Notes: generated by a model from the letters alone, not told the origin. DNA of 10,883 nucleotides from Fragilaria crotonensis (GCA_022925895.1 JAKSYS010000272.1:64001-74883); one strand, 5' to 3'. Shown: positions 1 through 8,024, counted from the stretch's first letter. A program made the numbers and translations.

Positions 1-846
1 GGTCTCGTCTGACAGCCATTTGTCTTGGTATCGTTTGTGCTTGACTACTTCGAGCCAGCATTGGAAATATGTCTGTAGGGTCTTCATTTCGCCTTAACTG
101 CCCTAGCTAGCAAGTCAAACACTATGCTCGGGTGGGCGACGGAGTCAGATGCAGTAAAAGCTTGGGCAGTTTCAAAGTGGAAGTGAATCAAATTGTCGCA
201 ACAATCTCATCGTCGGGAGAGTGCTTTTTATGTGGTGCCGATCGTGTTGTTTTTGGTGCGCGAGGATGCCGGAGCTGCATCCAATACCGTGGCGTCAATA
301 ATTTTGTACCATTCCTACACAACTTATACTAGATGTAAAAAAAGTTCGAATCCAGCCATACGCATTTTGTACAGCTCTACCCTCGGATTTCATGAGACGC
401 TCGTACAACGGACGCATACGAGTATGTTTTACATAGCCGTCATACATGTCGAATGTAGATCATAGAAAGGAGAGGGGGCGAACGTCACGTGTACAAATAA
501 CATGTACAAACCCAGTAGGCACCCGCCTCGGAATCGCCGGACAGGCCATGCAGCATCATGCAAGGTCTTAAGCGATGCTGGCAGGCAATTCCGGAAAGTC
601 TATTGACGACCTTTCCGTCGGTTCATTGACCATTTTCCCATCATTTCCACTCGTCGATAGCGTCATTCAATTGATATCACCTCGATTCGTCCGCTGGCAC
701 AGTTACCTGGAAGGAAAACCACCGGGAACGATTGTTTAACGAGTTCCCCCTTCCCCCGTGGGGTTTTTTCAATTTTGCTTGCTTTTCTTAGCTACAACGA
801 CCGTCGCTCCACACAACTCATACGGGCAAGTGTAAGCAGAGAGTCA
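1..846. other. Upstream region of the WNK gene, no supported gene
   Basis: No frame here gives a recognisable protein. The two short plus-strand frames between 132 and 465 overlap each other, have no domain and look like chance ORFs. The stretch holds an ACGTCACGTG composite site at 482-491, a direct repeat TGTACAAA at 490-497 and 503-510, an inverted repeat GGAAAG/CTTTCC at 593-598 and 611-616, and a C-run/G-run/T-run at 746-769. It probably contains the promoter and 5' UTR of the kinase gene; where transcription starts is not visible. Confidence 0.5.
482..510. promoter_or_regulatory. Possible G-box/CRE-like site with adjacent direct repeat
   Basis: ACGTCACGTG at 482-491 fuses ACGTCA (reverse complement of the TGACGT bZIP/CRE core known from diatom CO2/cAMP-responsive promoters) with the CACGTG G-box palindrome at 486-491. 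It runs directly into two copies of TGTACAAA with a 13-base start-to-start period. The site lies about 350 bases upstream of the kinase ATG. Function is inferred from motif identity only; such short motifs also arise by chance. Confidence 0.25.
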
Positions 847-2613
847 ATGGAAACAGAACAAGATGCCATTGGGCCAGAACTGACCCGCAATGGCGCGTTG
901 CAAGGTTCAGGTTTCTCTGGTACGCCGACGGACAGACATGACGTTCTGGCTAGTACCGAGTCTACGAGGGGCACGCCGACTTCACCTCAGGAGAGGCCCA
1001 GCGAACTCAACATTCGAATGCCAACTTTGTCGAAGTCTCCCGACGCAGAAGCCTCTTCAGAGCAGAAGAGAAATCCATTACAACGAGCTGCAAATGCTAC
1101 AATTCCCTCGGATATAGACGTGGCAGATGCGCCAACCGAAGAGGAGAGGAAAATGGAAGACTTACATGCCGTTCCTGACCTCAAGTTGTCGAAAGACGTA
1201 ACGAATGAGGAAAATACCGACAGCGCGTCTCAGCCGATTCAAACGCCAACTCCAGTGGCCGTCAAAGTGGAAGGGCCTGTGGCAAGCGAAGGGTTTGAAG
1301 AGTTTATCAACAGTCCACGTGGTCAAAACGCGATAGTTGAAAGGTCACCAGAAGGCAGATATGTTCGGTTCATGGAAAAACTAGGCAGTGGAGCATCAAA
1401 AGATGTATATCGAGCTTATGACACAACGGAGGGAATTGAGGTGGCTTGGAATGTAGTTCAATTGACAGGTGTTCCCAAGCCGGAGAGAAATCGCATTGTG
1501 AACGAAGTGCGGCTGCTTGAACGATTGCATCATCCGAACATCATCAGCTTCCACGGATCTTGGGTTAATCGAGAACGGCAGGAAGTTAATTTTGTCACAG
1601 AGATCCTGTCATCTGGAACTCTAACAAGTTTCATTGAAAAGGTGCAAGTTATTCGATGGAAAATTGCGAAAAGATGGGCCATCCAGATTCTGAAAGGCTT
1701 GGAGTATCTTCATTCTCAGGACCCGCCCGTCATTCATCGCGATCTGAAATGTGAAAATATTTTTATCAACGGAACAAGCGGAGACTTACGTATTGGAGAT
1801 CTGGGGTTGAGTACCGTGCATCGAAATGGAAAAGTTCTCAGTGTGCTTGGAACACCTGAGTTTATGGCGCCTGACTTGTACGAAGAATCTGCTTACGATG
1901 AAAAGGTCGACGTTTACGCATTTGGAATGTGTTTATTGGAGATCTTGACAAAGGAGATTCCTTACAGGGAATGCAGTAACCCGGCCCAGATTTATAAAAA
2001 AGTTATGAGTGGTGAGAAGCCTGATAGTCTCAACAGACTGAAAAGCAAGATGGCTCGTGATTTCATAGTTCTGTGCCTCGGTGTGAAGGACCCTGTTACC
2101 GGAAAGTATGACCGACCAAGTGTAACGGAGCTCCTTACACATCAATTCCTGGCAAAGAGTGCGGACGATGATTCGGAGGTCATTGTTGATGTCCCGCTGC
2201 AACGACGGACTATCGCGGAGGATCCTGGGACGACGAAAAGCCAGGGCACAGCGTCATCCGCTGATGATCGCACTGTTGAAGAGCAGGTTCCCTTGCCTAC
2301 GAGTAGACGAAAGGGCGAGTCACATGAAGTGGACGATTCTGATAAATTTGAGGAGATGCCAGACAGCGAATCAAACATACGAAAAGTGAAAGTATTGATG
2401 GGTCGCAACAAAGAGTTAAAGGAGGAGAATCACGTTACGACAAACCATGGAAGTCCATTGCAGCCGGAGATGAACGATACCGACAGTGCAGCACCTGCTG
2501 CACCAGCACAGCTGCAGCCTTGTCTTGACAATGTGTTGCCTCCTTCAGCCCAAAACATTCTTGGACCTCTTTCAGATGATCAATCAATCAATCTCCACCA
2601 GGGCAGCAATTAA
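847..2613 (+). CDS. WNK: WNK-family Ser/Thr protein kinase, catalytic half (frame-broken gene)
   Basis: Catalytic half of a WNK kinase, a cytosolic kinase family linked to osmotic, ion and (in plants) clock signalling. From ATG 847 it reads 588 residues; the open frame extends further up to 775 without an ATG, so 847 is the first plausible start. Residues 1-170 are polar and apparently disordered. The kinase domain spans about 174-435: glycine loop GSGASKDVY with K185 in strand beta-2, and Asn202 (VAWN) where other kinases have the beta-3 lysine, the WNK hallmark. Next come HRDLKCEN (D299, K301), DLGL at 318-321 with the two leucines that line the chloride pocket of animal WNK1, and an activation-loop Ser332 before GTPEF matching the WNK1 autophosphorylation site. 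Oddly, the APE motif reads APD (341-343). The C-terminal part is low-complexity and stops at 2613, while the expected PF2 domain follows in another frame, so this is one gene split by a frame break, an unseen intron, or less likely two genes. Confidence 0.93.
   Translation: METEQDAIGPELTRNGALQGSGFSGTPTDRHDVLASTESTRGTPTSPQERPSELNIRMPTLSKSPDAEASSEQKRNPLQRAANATIPSDIDVADAPTEEERKMEDLHAVPDLKLSKDVTNEENTDSASQPIQTPTPVAVKVEGPVASEGFEEFINSPRGQNAIVERSPEGRYVRFMEKLGSGASKDVYRAYDTTEGIEVAWNVVQLTGVPKPERNRIVNEVRLLERLHHPNIISFHGSWVNRERQEVNFVTEILSSGTLTSFIEKVQVIRWKIAKRWAIQILKGLEYLHSQDPPVIHRDLKCENIFINGTSGDLRIGDLGLSTVHRNGKVLSVLGTPEFMAPDLYEESAYDEKVDVYAFGMCLLEILTKEIPYRECSNPAQIYKKVMSGEKPDSLNRLKSKMARDFIVLCLGVKDPVTGKYDRPSVTELLTHQFLAKSADDDSEVIVDVPLQRRTIAEDPGTTKSQGTASSADDRTVEEQVPLPTSRRKGESHEVDDSDKFEEMPDSESNIRKVKVLMGRNKELKEENHVTTNHGSPLQPEMNDTDSAAPAAPAQLQPCLDNVLPPSAQNILGPLSDDQSINLHQGSN
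2579..2593 (+). repeat. ATCA tetranucleotide microsatellite at the WNK frame break
   Basis: 15 bases made of 3.75 copies of ATCA inside the coding region between the kinase and PF2 domains. The frame of the C-terminal half becomes free of stops exactly from 2580, inside this repeat, and the kinase frame stops at 2613. Gain of one four-base unit, or loss of two, would join both halves into one frame without a stop. Confidence 0.85.
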
Positions 2614-3800
2614 TATTTGCCGCGAACGTGATTGAGGACCAAGCGGCCGCGATGCCGCACTACCAGGATGAACTTTTGAAGCTGATCATTACTCTGCATG
2701 TGCAAGGTCAGACTCAGAACGTTCAATTCCCCTTTCACTTGGTGGAAGACGACCCAGTAGAGGTTGCGAAGGAAATGGTCGCTGACCTTGGTATCCCACA
2801 AGATGCCGTCTTGGAGATCGGCGGGACTATCAGTGCATTGGCGCGGCAAGCCCGTATCAAGCAAGGTCATTACAGGCGCCAACAACAAGTTGTGAAGGGG
2901 AACCCGCCCGCGTCGGTACCTCTTGTTGTGCTTCCAGAGCCCCTAGCCCTTTCTCAAGGCTACCCACTTCAGAACACGGTCCAAGGTTTGCAGACTATGC
3001 AAGCAGCAGGCACACCTGGTCAACCTGGCGCAGTCGTGCCCACGCCTGTCCCTATCCCAAATGTCCGCCCCTCGGCTGTTCCTATTGTTTCTCCTTCGCT
3101 CCCCTTGCCTCATCATTTATCCCAGGTGAATGCCTTGGAACAACTGCCAGGGACTTATCAACTCTCGAACCCGTCTTCCACAAACGCATCTCCAGTGGCG
3201 CACCTAATACCAAGGAAGGTTGCTGCTTCTCCTGATCAAACCGCATCCGAACTGACCTCTCAGGATCAGCCTAGCCATGTTACTGAGAGTAGCGCCATTC
3301 GGGCACTGGGGTCATCAATTGGAGCAGTTACGAATGTGAGTGAGGACGATGAAGAAGATAGTGTGAGTGAAGAGCTTAGAAGGCTTGACGAAGATTTCCA
3401 GAAGAACGTCATTAGAGCTCAGAAAGTCTTCGACAGTCGGATGGACAACCTTCAACGATCGAAGCTAGAGAAGGAAGAACTTCACAAGAAAACACTGCAG
3501 AAGCATGAGAAAGAGAGGATCGAGTTTGAAAAGCGTCTCCAACAGGAAGAAATCGAGCAAAGCCAACGGCTGGAGAAGATGCAGCGTGAATGGGAAATGC
3601 AGCGACAAATTCTGGAGCAAGCGAAGCGGAAGCATACAACGACAACCCCTGGTGAAAGCCTTGCGCATCAAGGACTTGTCAAGGAACTGGCACGGGCACC
3701 CATCCGATCCCTAGGTCGCCTAGCCAAGAATCGATGGTACAAAACAGCAGTCAGCAACGTGACGACTAGAGCCGACAGGCTTAAAGGGCACACTCACTGA
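2580..3800 (+). CDS. WNK: WNK C-terminal half: PF2 (OSR1_C-like) domain and long coiled coil
   Basis: C-terminal continuation of the upstream WNK kinase in a different frame (open from 2580; first ATG at 2652 gives 382 residues). Residues about 8-70 counted from that ATG match the PF2/OSR1_C autoinhibitory domain that directly follows WNK kinase domains: an FPFHLVEDDPVEVAKEMV core, then a helix rich in Leu and Ile. Next come about 150 residues rich in Pro, Gln, Ser and Thr, then about residues 239-331 form a strongly charged Glu/Lys/Arg/Gln-rich heptad-like coiled coil, and a basic tail follows. PF2 folds back on or recruits kinases in the WNK-SPAK/OSR1 pathway; the coiled coil probably mediates oligomerisation. 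A domain that is always C-terminal to a WNK kinase, lying 39 bases past a WNK stop codon, argues for a single broken gene. A separate gene starting at 2652 is possible but unlikely. TGA at 3798 ends it. Confidence 0.85.
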   Translation, partial: SINQSPPGQQLIFAANVIEDQAAAMPHYQDELLKLIITLHVQGQTQNVQFPFHLVEDDPVEVAKEMVADLGIPQDAVLEIGGTISALARQARIKQGHYRRQQQVVKGNPPASVPLVVLPEPLALSQGYPLQNTVQGLQTMQAAGTPGQPGAVVPTPVPIPNVRPSAVPIVSPSLPLPHHLSQVNALEQLPGTYQLSNPSSTNASPVAHLIPRKVAASPDQTASELTSQDQPSHVTESSAIRALGSSIGAVTNVSEDDEEDSVSEELRRLDEDFQKNVIRAQKVFDSRMDNLQRSKLEKEELHKKTLQKHEKERIEFEKRLQQEEIEQSQRLEKMQREWEMQRQILEQAKRKHTTTTPGESLAHQGLVKELARAPIRSLGRLAKNRWYKTAVSNVTTRADRLKGHTH

Positions 3801-4585
3801 CCACACTATTTGTTATTTTTAACTCTGTGCCTCATTTGCATGATGCTGATGCGTGGTGTGGGTGACAACACAAGTTGTTCGGTTAAGATCAAATATATAT
3901 ATCCCCTCTCACTGGCATTGTGTGCGTTCGTATGTTCATGTTTGCAACGAAAGCCAACCCCAACCAGAATTATGTGAAAAAAATGAAAAATGGTTCTCTG
4001 CTAGCTATGAAGAAGTTGTATCTACTGAGATTTGAAACTCCTATTTGAGGCGAGTTTGTATGCAACCTGCAGAATGAATGCTCAGTGGACATTCGACGGT
4101 ACCAGCACCAGGCAATGTAAATGCGTCTTATGCCTCCGTGCTGAGTCCGGGCCGCGCTTCTCGTACGTCGTAGTGGAGTATACTGTAGCTGGTAGAACTA
4201 CCGGTATCATTTATTTGTATTCCTTTTCTTCTGTCAGACCACCTCAGACTTTTGTAACAAGGATGTGTAGATGCCTTGTCCAGAATCCACTGCTGTTAGT
4301 CAATTCTTGCGGACTCTCTTGCCTTGCTTGAATGCAGCTGATGAGTCGACGGGACCACGTACCGGAAAGGCGAACAACAATAATCTCATGATTATTTAGA
4401 TTATCCGATTAGCAAGGGATTTGATCTCCCAGGTTCTACACTATCAGGCTATTCGGGCTTGATCCGTTATCTGACTAACGAGAGGAGTTCTAGTCACGAG
4501 GCTGTGTATTGCTTCACAATCCTTGTCTTCGTTTCTCGTCAGCTCATTCCCTGTGCAAATAAACCTTTAACATAACCACACTGGC
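3801..4585. other. Spacer between WNK and the DUF2236 gene
   Basis: It should hold the WNK 3' UTR and the promoter of the next gene. The open frames at 3853-4035 and 4032-4331 translate to Cys-rich, composition-biased strings with no domain or homology I recognise. Small inverted repeats occur at 4191-4202 (GGTAG/CTACC) and 4379-4396 (AATAATC/GATTATT, 4-base loop). I see no intron-linked exons and no RNA gene. Confidence 0.5.
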
Positions 4586-6035
4586 ATGAGTCAAGCGCGT
4601 CAAAGGGACAAGCCGCGATATTCCCTGAGGTCGCTTTTGACCTTCGACTCCTTGAATCTCCATTCGTTGACTGTCGATCCATCAAACGTCACGAGAACCA
4701 GCCAAATCATTAACCGCTACGGTCAGGATGTAGCCTTCTGCTCTATCAAAGAGGGAGGTCGATTCTTGCCATCGGAAGAACTTGAACCCTATCGCATGGT
4801 TGGGGACCCTCCACTGGATGAACTGATGGAGTTCATGGATATCGAAGGTTGGCCACTCAAGCCTGGTGACGATTTGCTGGAGAGGGATAAGTATCCATCG
4901 CACATACAAGAACGCATCGATGAGCTTCTGAATAGCCACACGACTCTGCCATCATGGGTTGATGTGGAACAGCTGCAACGAGGTCAGCAAGTTTTTCTGC
5001 GGTACATGCCTGCTGCGACGATTTCCCTGTACTATCGATCGTTGGTGGCAGGATTTAGTATACCAAAAATTTCTGCCGTTATTCAATCGACGGCCTATCT
5101 TGCTCCTCCGTCAACGCCAGAACAAGTTGCTTTCAGACTCGTTGACACTGGAGCTCTCCTGGGAGCCTGCTCGACCGGCCTTGACAACCTCGTTCCTGGT
5201 GGGGAAGGTTGGAAAATCTGTCTTTACGTACGAATTTTGCATGCCAAGGTCAGGCGATCATTGCTGCGGCGTACAGGAGCGCGAACTTGGAAAACTTCAA
5301 GTTGGTATTCCCATAAACCAGGAGGATATGGCGACTCTTCTTGCGTTTTCGATCAATACTTTGAAAGGCATTGAATTTCTAGGTGGAGTGGACTTGCCGC
5401 GCCGCGAACAAGAAGACTACCTAGCACTTTGGCGCTACATAGGATGGTTAATGGGTGTTCCAACAATACATGATCCCGAACTTCCTAATGGGCTGCGGCC
5501 TCTGGATCCGTGCGGACCAGGATGGATTGAATCGAATCCTGACTCCGTTGATCATGCTACGGCTTTGCTTCAAAGTATGGTTTTGCACCTCCTCATACCG
5601 GACCAATCGTCGGTGATAGTATCACATCATTTGCTCAAAATTGGGCGTCCCATTCGAAAGAAAGACGGCGACCTTGCGTCGAAAGAAGAAATCGCAAAGC
5701 AGGCCGCCAGCATGTACTTCTGGTTTCACTTCCGCTCCTTATTGTGTCGATCGTTCATCGGAGACCCACTTGCCAATGCTCTTGAACTACCTCATCACCC
5801 ACGCTTCCTTACCCGGATTTTCATTTATTGCGGAGTGCGGGCGTATTTATGGGCATTCCGCTGCGTAACCTGGGCAGCGTTTTGGGAGGGGGGCAGGACC
5901 CGAATGGAGCGATACTTTTCTTATATCTTGGGGAAGTTTCATGTCGTGTGGACTGAGCGACACCAATCCCGCATGAGTTTAGCTCTTCAAACCAAGGCGC
6001 CGTGTTGTCCCTTTGCCATGATAACACACCAATGA
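4586..6035 (+). CDS. DUF2236 / mpaB-Lcp-like haem oxygenase family protein, one frame break
   Basis: Member of the DUF2236 family (latex-clearing protein Lcp, fungal ER-bound oxygenase MpaB), haem b enzymes that cleave carbon-carbon double bonds; the substrate here is unknown. The first frame runs from ATG 4586 and carries PYRMVGDPPLDEL, LPSWVD, a stretch around FLRYMPAATISLYYRSL, and RILHAKVRR, whose His219 fits the conserved histidine proposed as haem ligand in Lcp-type proteins. The second frame, open to the stop at 6035, carries GIPINQEDM, NTLKGIEFLG and LWRYIGWLMGVP, the standard second half of the domain. The join lies near 5260-5304; treating the AAAA run at 5291-5294 as AAA gives one continuous frame of about 482 residues with a Trp just before GIPINQ. 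The C-terminus has hydrophobic stretches (about 5815-5880) that could bind a membrane. No intron of plausible size explains the switch, so a one-base error or a recent lesion is likely. Confidence 0.85.
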
Positions 6036-6828
6036 GGAGTTGACGGAATGAAACACCTGTATTCACAGGGCATTGGAAGCACTCAGTTTTAGAAGTACAA
6101 TGATAGATGATAGTACTACCATGATGCATGAATGGATGTCGTTATGAAGTACGTAACGTGATAGAATGCTGAGGGTCGACAATGATCAAAATGAGGGTTG
6201 ATCTTTCATATAGTATATGATTGAGCGTACATCGTACGCATCATATATATGTCGACGTTGCTGTGGCATAAATGGTGAGAGGTGATCACCCATGGGCTAA
6301 GGAGAGAGGATTGTTGACCTCAACCAGGTGATGGATGCCGTGTCAATCTAGATGGCGCCGGAGAGTCTGAGCTGAAATTGATTAAGAAATGAGAGCGTGA
6401 TGATGATAATGCGCGAATCATTCAGATGTGATGCCAAACGCAGCACTTTGGTGGAGGCAGATGGCAGATGCATATGCCTACCTTAAACAGAGACGTTTAG
6501 AGTGGGACTGCATGTATCAAGCATAATGACTTAATCGTTCCTACATCCATGTATGCATCAGCGGACAGTTGACGGGTGGGCTCTGAGTCTTATACTAAGC
6601 CAATCGAACGGAGCTCACGAAACCCAGCTGCGTAGTGCCCCAGGCATACTCACTCCTTTGTTGTGACTCTCTGAATTCGTGCATCACACCCAGTTCTCTA
6701 ATCTCGACAAATCAATAGGCGACATGATGGAACTCGATCCCTTGCAATGGCTCCGAGCTTAACGATTTAACCATCTAAACAGAAAGTCGTCGATGACAAC
6801 ATCTTGTCTGCGATGTCTAGGTGCACCT
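6036..6828. other. Convergent intergenic region with palindrome cluster
   Basis: 793 bases between two genes that face each other 3' to 3'. No coding frame of interest was found. The 6175-6290 part is dense in perfect palindromes (listed separately). The rest (6300-6828) appears unremarkable, with GATGATGAT-type simple sequence near 6401. Some of it must serve as 3' UTRs. Confidence 0.5.
6175..6290. repeat. Cluster of short perfect palindromes
   Basis: Within 116 bases lie: GTCGAC (6175-6180); GATCAA...TTGATC (6184-6189 and 6198-6203); TCATATA-G-TATATGA (6206-6220); GCGTAC-ATC-GTACGC (6225-6239); CATATATATG (6242-6251); GTCGAC again (6251-6256); and GGTGATCACC (6281-6290). The elements follow each other with gaps of only a few bases up to 6256. 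The function is unknown; it could form successive small hairpins in DNA or in the 3' UTR of either convergent gene. Confidence 0.6.
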
Positions 6829-7350
6829 TCAGACAAGGAAATTGGCATAAATGATAGCCGCAACAAGACCTCCTCCAACAATTCGATTGTGCCGAATCAA
6901 TCTTTTTTCTGAAGACCCTAAGAAATATGTGTAATAACGATAGGCCACAGCAAATCCAAAAAGTTGATTCCAACCATCTTCGCGGCGCCGTACGAGTTCC
7001 AGCGACTTGCAAGAAATGCTTTGGACAGCTAGGACAGTTCCAAACATGATCGCATTAGTGGGCAGAGCTTTTATCGATGAGAAAGGAGGCGCCGGACGAA
7101 AGACACCGGTGGATATCTCTGTGTGAAAATAGTTGAGAAGTCGTCATATTTGAGGTTTATTTCAATGCTTGAATCGAGCAGTCGACATTCGTCGTAACAT
7201 ACCTGCCAGTGCTGCTGGGCTTCCTGGAGCTGGAAACGGCGTGATCACACTCCAAACTGCACCGTAGACACTTCCTCGCAAAAATTGAAAGACTCCCTCC
7301 CCAAGAACAGTGGAAGAAGATCTATAGGAGGTGTATCCGTCAGGGTCCAT
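6829..7350 (-). CDS. Tim17-like multi-pass membrane protein, two exons
   Basis: Two minus-strand frames join across a canonical intron into a 145-residue protein. Exon 1 is 7350-7203, starting at an ATG giving MDPDGYTSY (an ATG 20 codons upstream at 7410 is also in frame), and exon 2 is 7118-6829, ending in TGA. The intron splits a codon in phase 1 (G/AG). Four hydrophobic segments are visible: SVYGAVWSVITPF, AIMFGTVLAVQSIS, LFGFAVAYRYYTYFL and IVGGGLVAAIIYANFLV. The small-residue packing and the VRRREDGWNQ loop resemble the R-K-x-E-D-x-W-N signature of the Tim17/Tim22/Tim23 family, which also includes complex I subunit NDUFA11/B14.7. It would therefore sit in the mitochondrial inner membrane as an import-channel or complex I accessory subunit. 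Which member it is cannot be decided by eye, and a lineage-specific membrane protein is also possible. The gene model itself is solid; the family call is moderate. Confidence 0.75.
7119..7202 (-). other. Spliceosomal intron, 84 bases
   Basis: On the minus strand the donor is CAG/GTATGT at 7203/7202 and the acceptor TTTTCACACAG/AG ends at 7119. Reading through gives a stop 12 codons into the intron, while removing it joins two frames that both look like membrane protein. This is the only convincing intron in the window. Confidence 0.85.
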
Positions 7351-7625
7351 CGAGGAGGATGCTATAATTGAACGATCAGAACTGCCAATGTCAATTGTAA
7401 ATACCAACATTTATGATGATCGACGCATCGACATCATCAACAAAACCTTGGAACAGTACCGGTACCAGTACCAGTACCAGACACTAATGTGTACTGTGCT
7501 GTCTGTGCTACCGTAGTGTCCGAATTGAGAAAGATGTCAGATCTCACGGAACAAAATCACATCGCGAATTCGAATTCCTGGCCGGCACAACAGCAATTGT
7601 TATCATTAATCATGATCTGAAAACG
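7351..7625. promoter_or_regulatory. Divergent promoter region
   Basis: 275 bases separate the start of the minus-strand Tim17-like gene from the start of the plus-strand secreted protein, so both promoters and 5' UTRs must lie here. It contains a hexamer tandem repeat at 7456-7480. No TATA box can be assigned with confidence. The exact boundary depends on whether 7350 or 7410 is the start of the minus-strand gene. Confidence 0.45.
7456..7480. repeat. GTACCR hexamer tandem repeat
   Basis: Four consecutive hexamers, GTACCG then GTACCA three times, plus one base. Each unit contains GTAC, so the array also offers overlapping dyad symmetry (GGTACC at 7461-7466). It lies between two divergent genes. 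Confidence 0.75.
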
Positions 7626-8024
7626 ATGAAGACCACAACTTTCCTGCTCGCTTCCATTCTCGCACGTCCCTCCCTCCAAGCTGGCCTGAGATCTCAAGCT
7701 GGCGACGAAGGGAGTCAAAATGAGTGTGTCTCCTGCTCCTACTTAGAGCTTTTCGACATTTGTGTCCCAAAGGAAAAATCTCCTTCTGGATCAAAGTGGG
7801 CCTGCGACTTTCAGGGCAAGAATGATAAGGTTGATGCCGATCTCTGGGGTTGCCTTATGACTGGAGTGGATTCTGCATCGTGCACTGGGGCCACGAATGG
7901 AACATGCATCTGGTGTGCCGAACCAGTCTTGGGACTATGTGTCACGCCTGAAGTTGCTGCCAAGCTGAACTTCCTGCCTTTCTTCACGTGCGATAGCCAT
8001 ATCACTCCAGTCTCACTACTTTAA
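7626..8024 (+). CDS. Small secreted cysteine-rich protein (10 Cys)
   Basis: 132 residues from ATG 7626 to TAA 8022-8024. The N-terminus (MKTTTFLLASILA) is a short signal peptide with likely cleavage around Ala19. The mature part has ten cysteines, at 34, 37, 46, 60, 76, 86, 94, 97, 105 and 122; an even number is consistent with five disulphides. The core, SC-x7-TCIWC-x7-LCVTPE followed by an Ala-rich helix and FFTCD, resembles repeat modules I recall from predicted secreted or cell-wall proteins of diatoms, but I cannot name a family with certainty. An N-glycosylation sequon (NGT, 91-93) lies in the core. No transmembrane anchor or enzyme motif is visible. It is transcribed divergently from the Tim17-like gene and converges with the FKBP gene. 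The reading frame is intact. The function is unknown. Confidence 0.75.
   Translation: MKTTTFLLASILARPSLQAGLRSQAGDEGSQNECVSCSYLELFDICVPKEKSPSGSKWACDFQGKNDKVDADLWGCLMTGVDSASCTGATNGTCIWCAEPVLGLCVTPEVAAKLNFLPFFTCDSHITPVSLL

Noticed and set aside
344-352. GTTCGAATC, resembling a tRNA T-loop / pol III B box
   Set aside because: The flanking bases cannot form the T stem, and no acceptor, D or anticodon arms lie upstream at the right spacing.
132-465. Two overlapping plus-strand frames of 66 and 90 residues
   Set aside because: They overlap in different frames, show no domain, signal or plausible splice partner, and look like chance.
753-769. CCCC...GGGG hairpin followed by six T, like a Rho-independent terminator
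   Set aside because: The setting is a eukaryotic nuclear gene 5' region, the stem is only four pairs, and it lies just upstream of the kinase start.
2486-2601. 116-base intron joining the two WNK halves
   Set aside because: The length would restore the frame, but the donor GTGCAG is poor and the removed part looks like ordinary coding sequence. It is kept only as an alternative.
4032-4331. 99-residue plus-strand frame between WNK and DUF2236
   Set aside because: The translation has no recognisable motif and an odd Cys/Ser/Val composition, and no exon partner was found.
5271-5301. 31-base GT-AG intron in the DUF2236 gene
   Set aside because: It restores the frame but is too short for a normal spliceosomal intron and deletes linker residues expected before GIPINQED.
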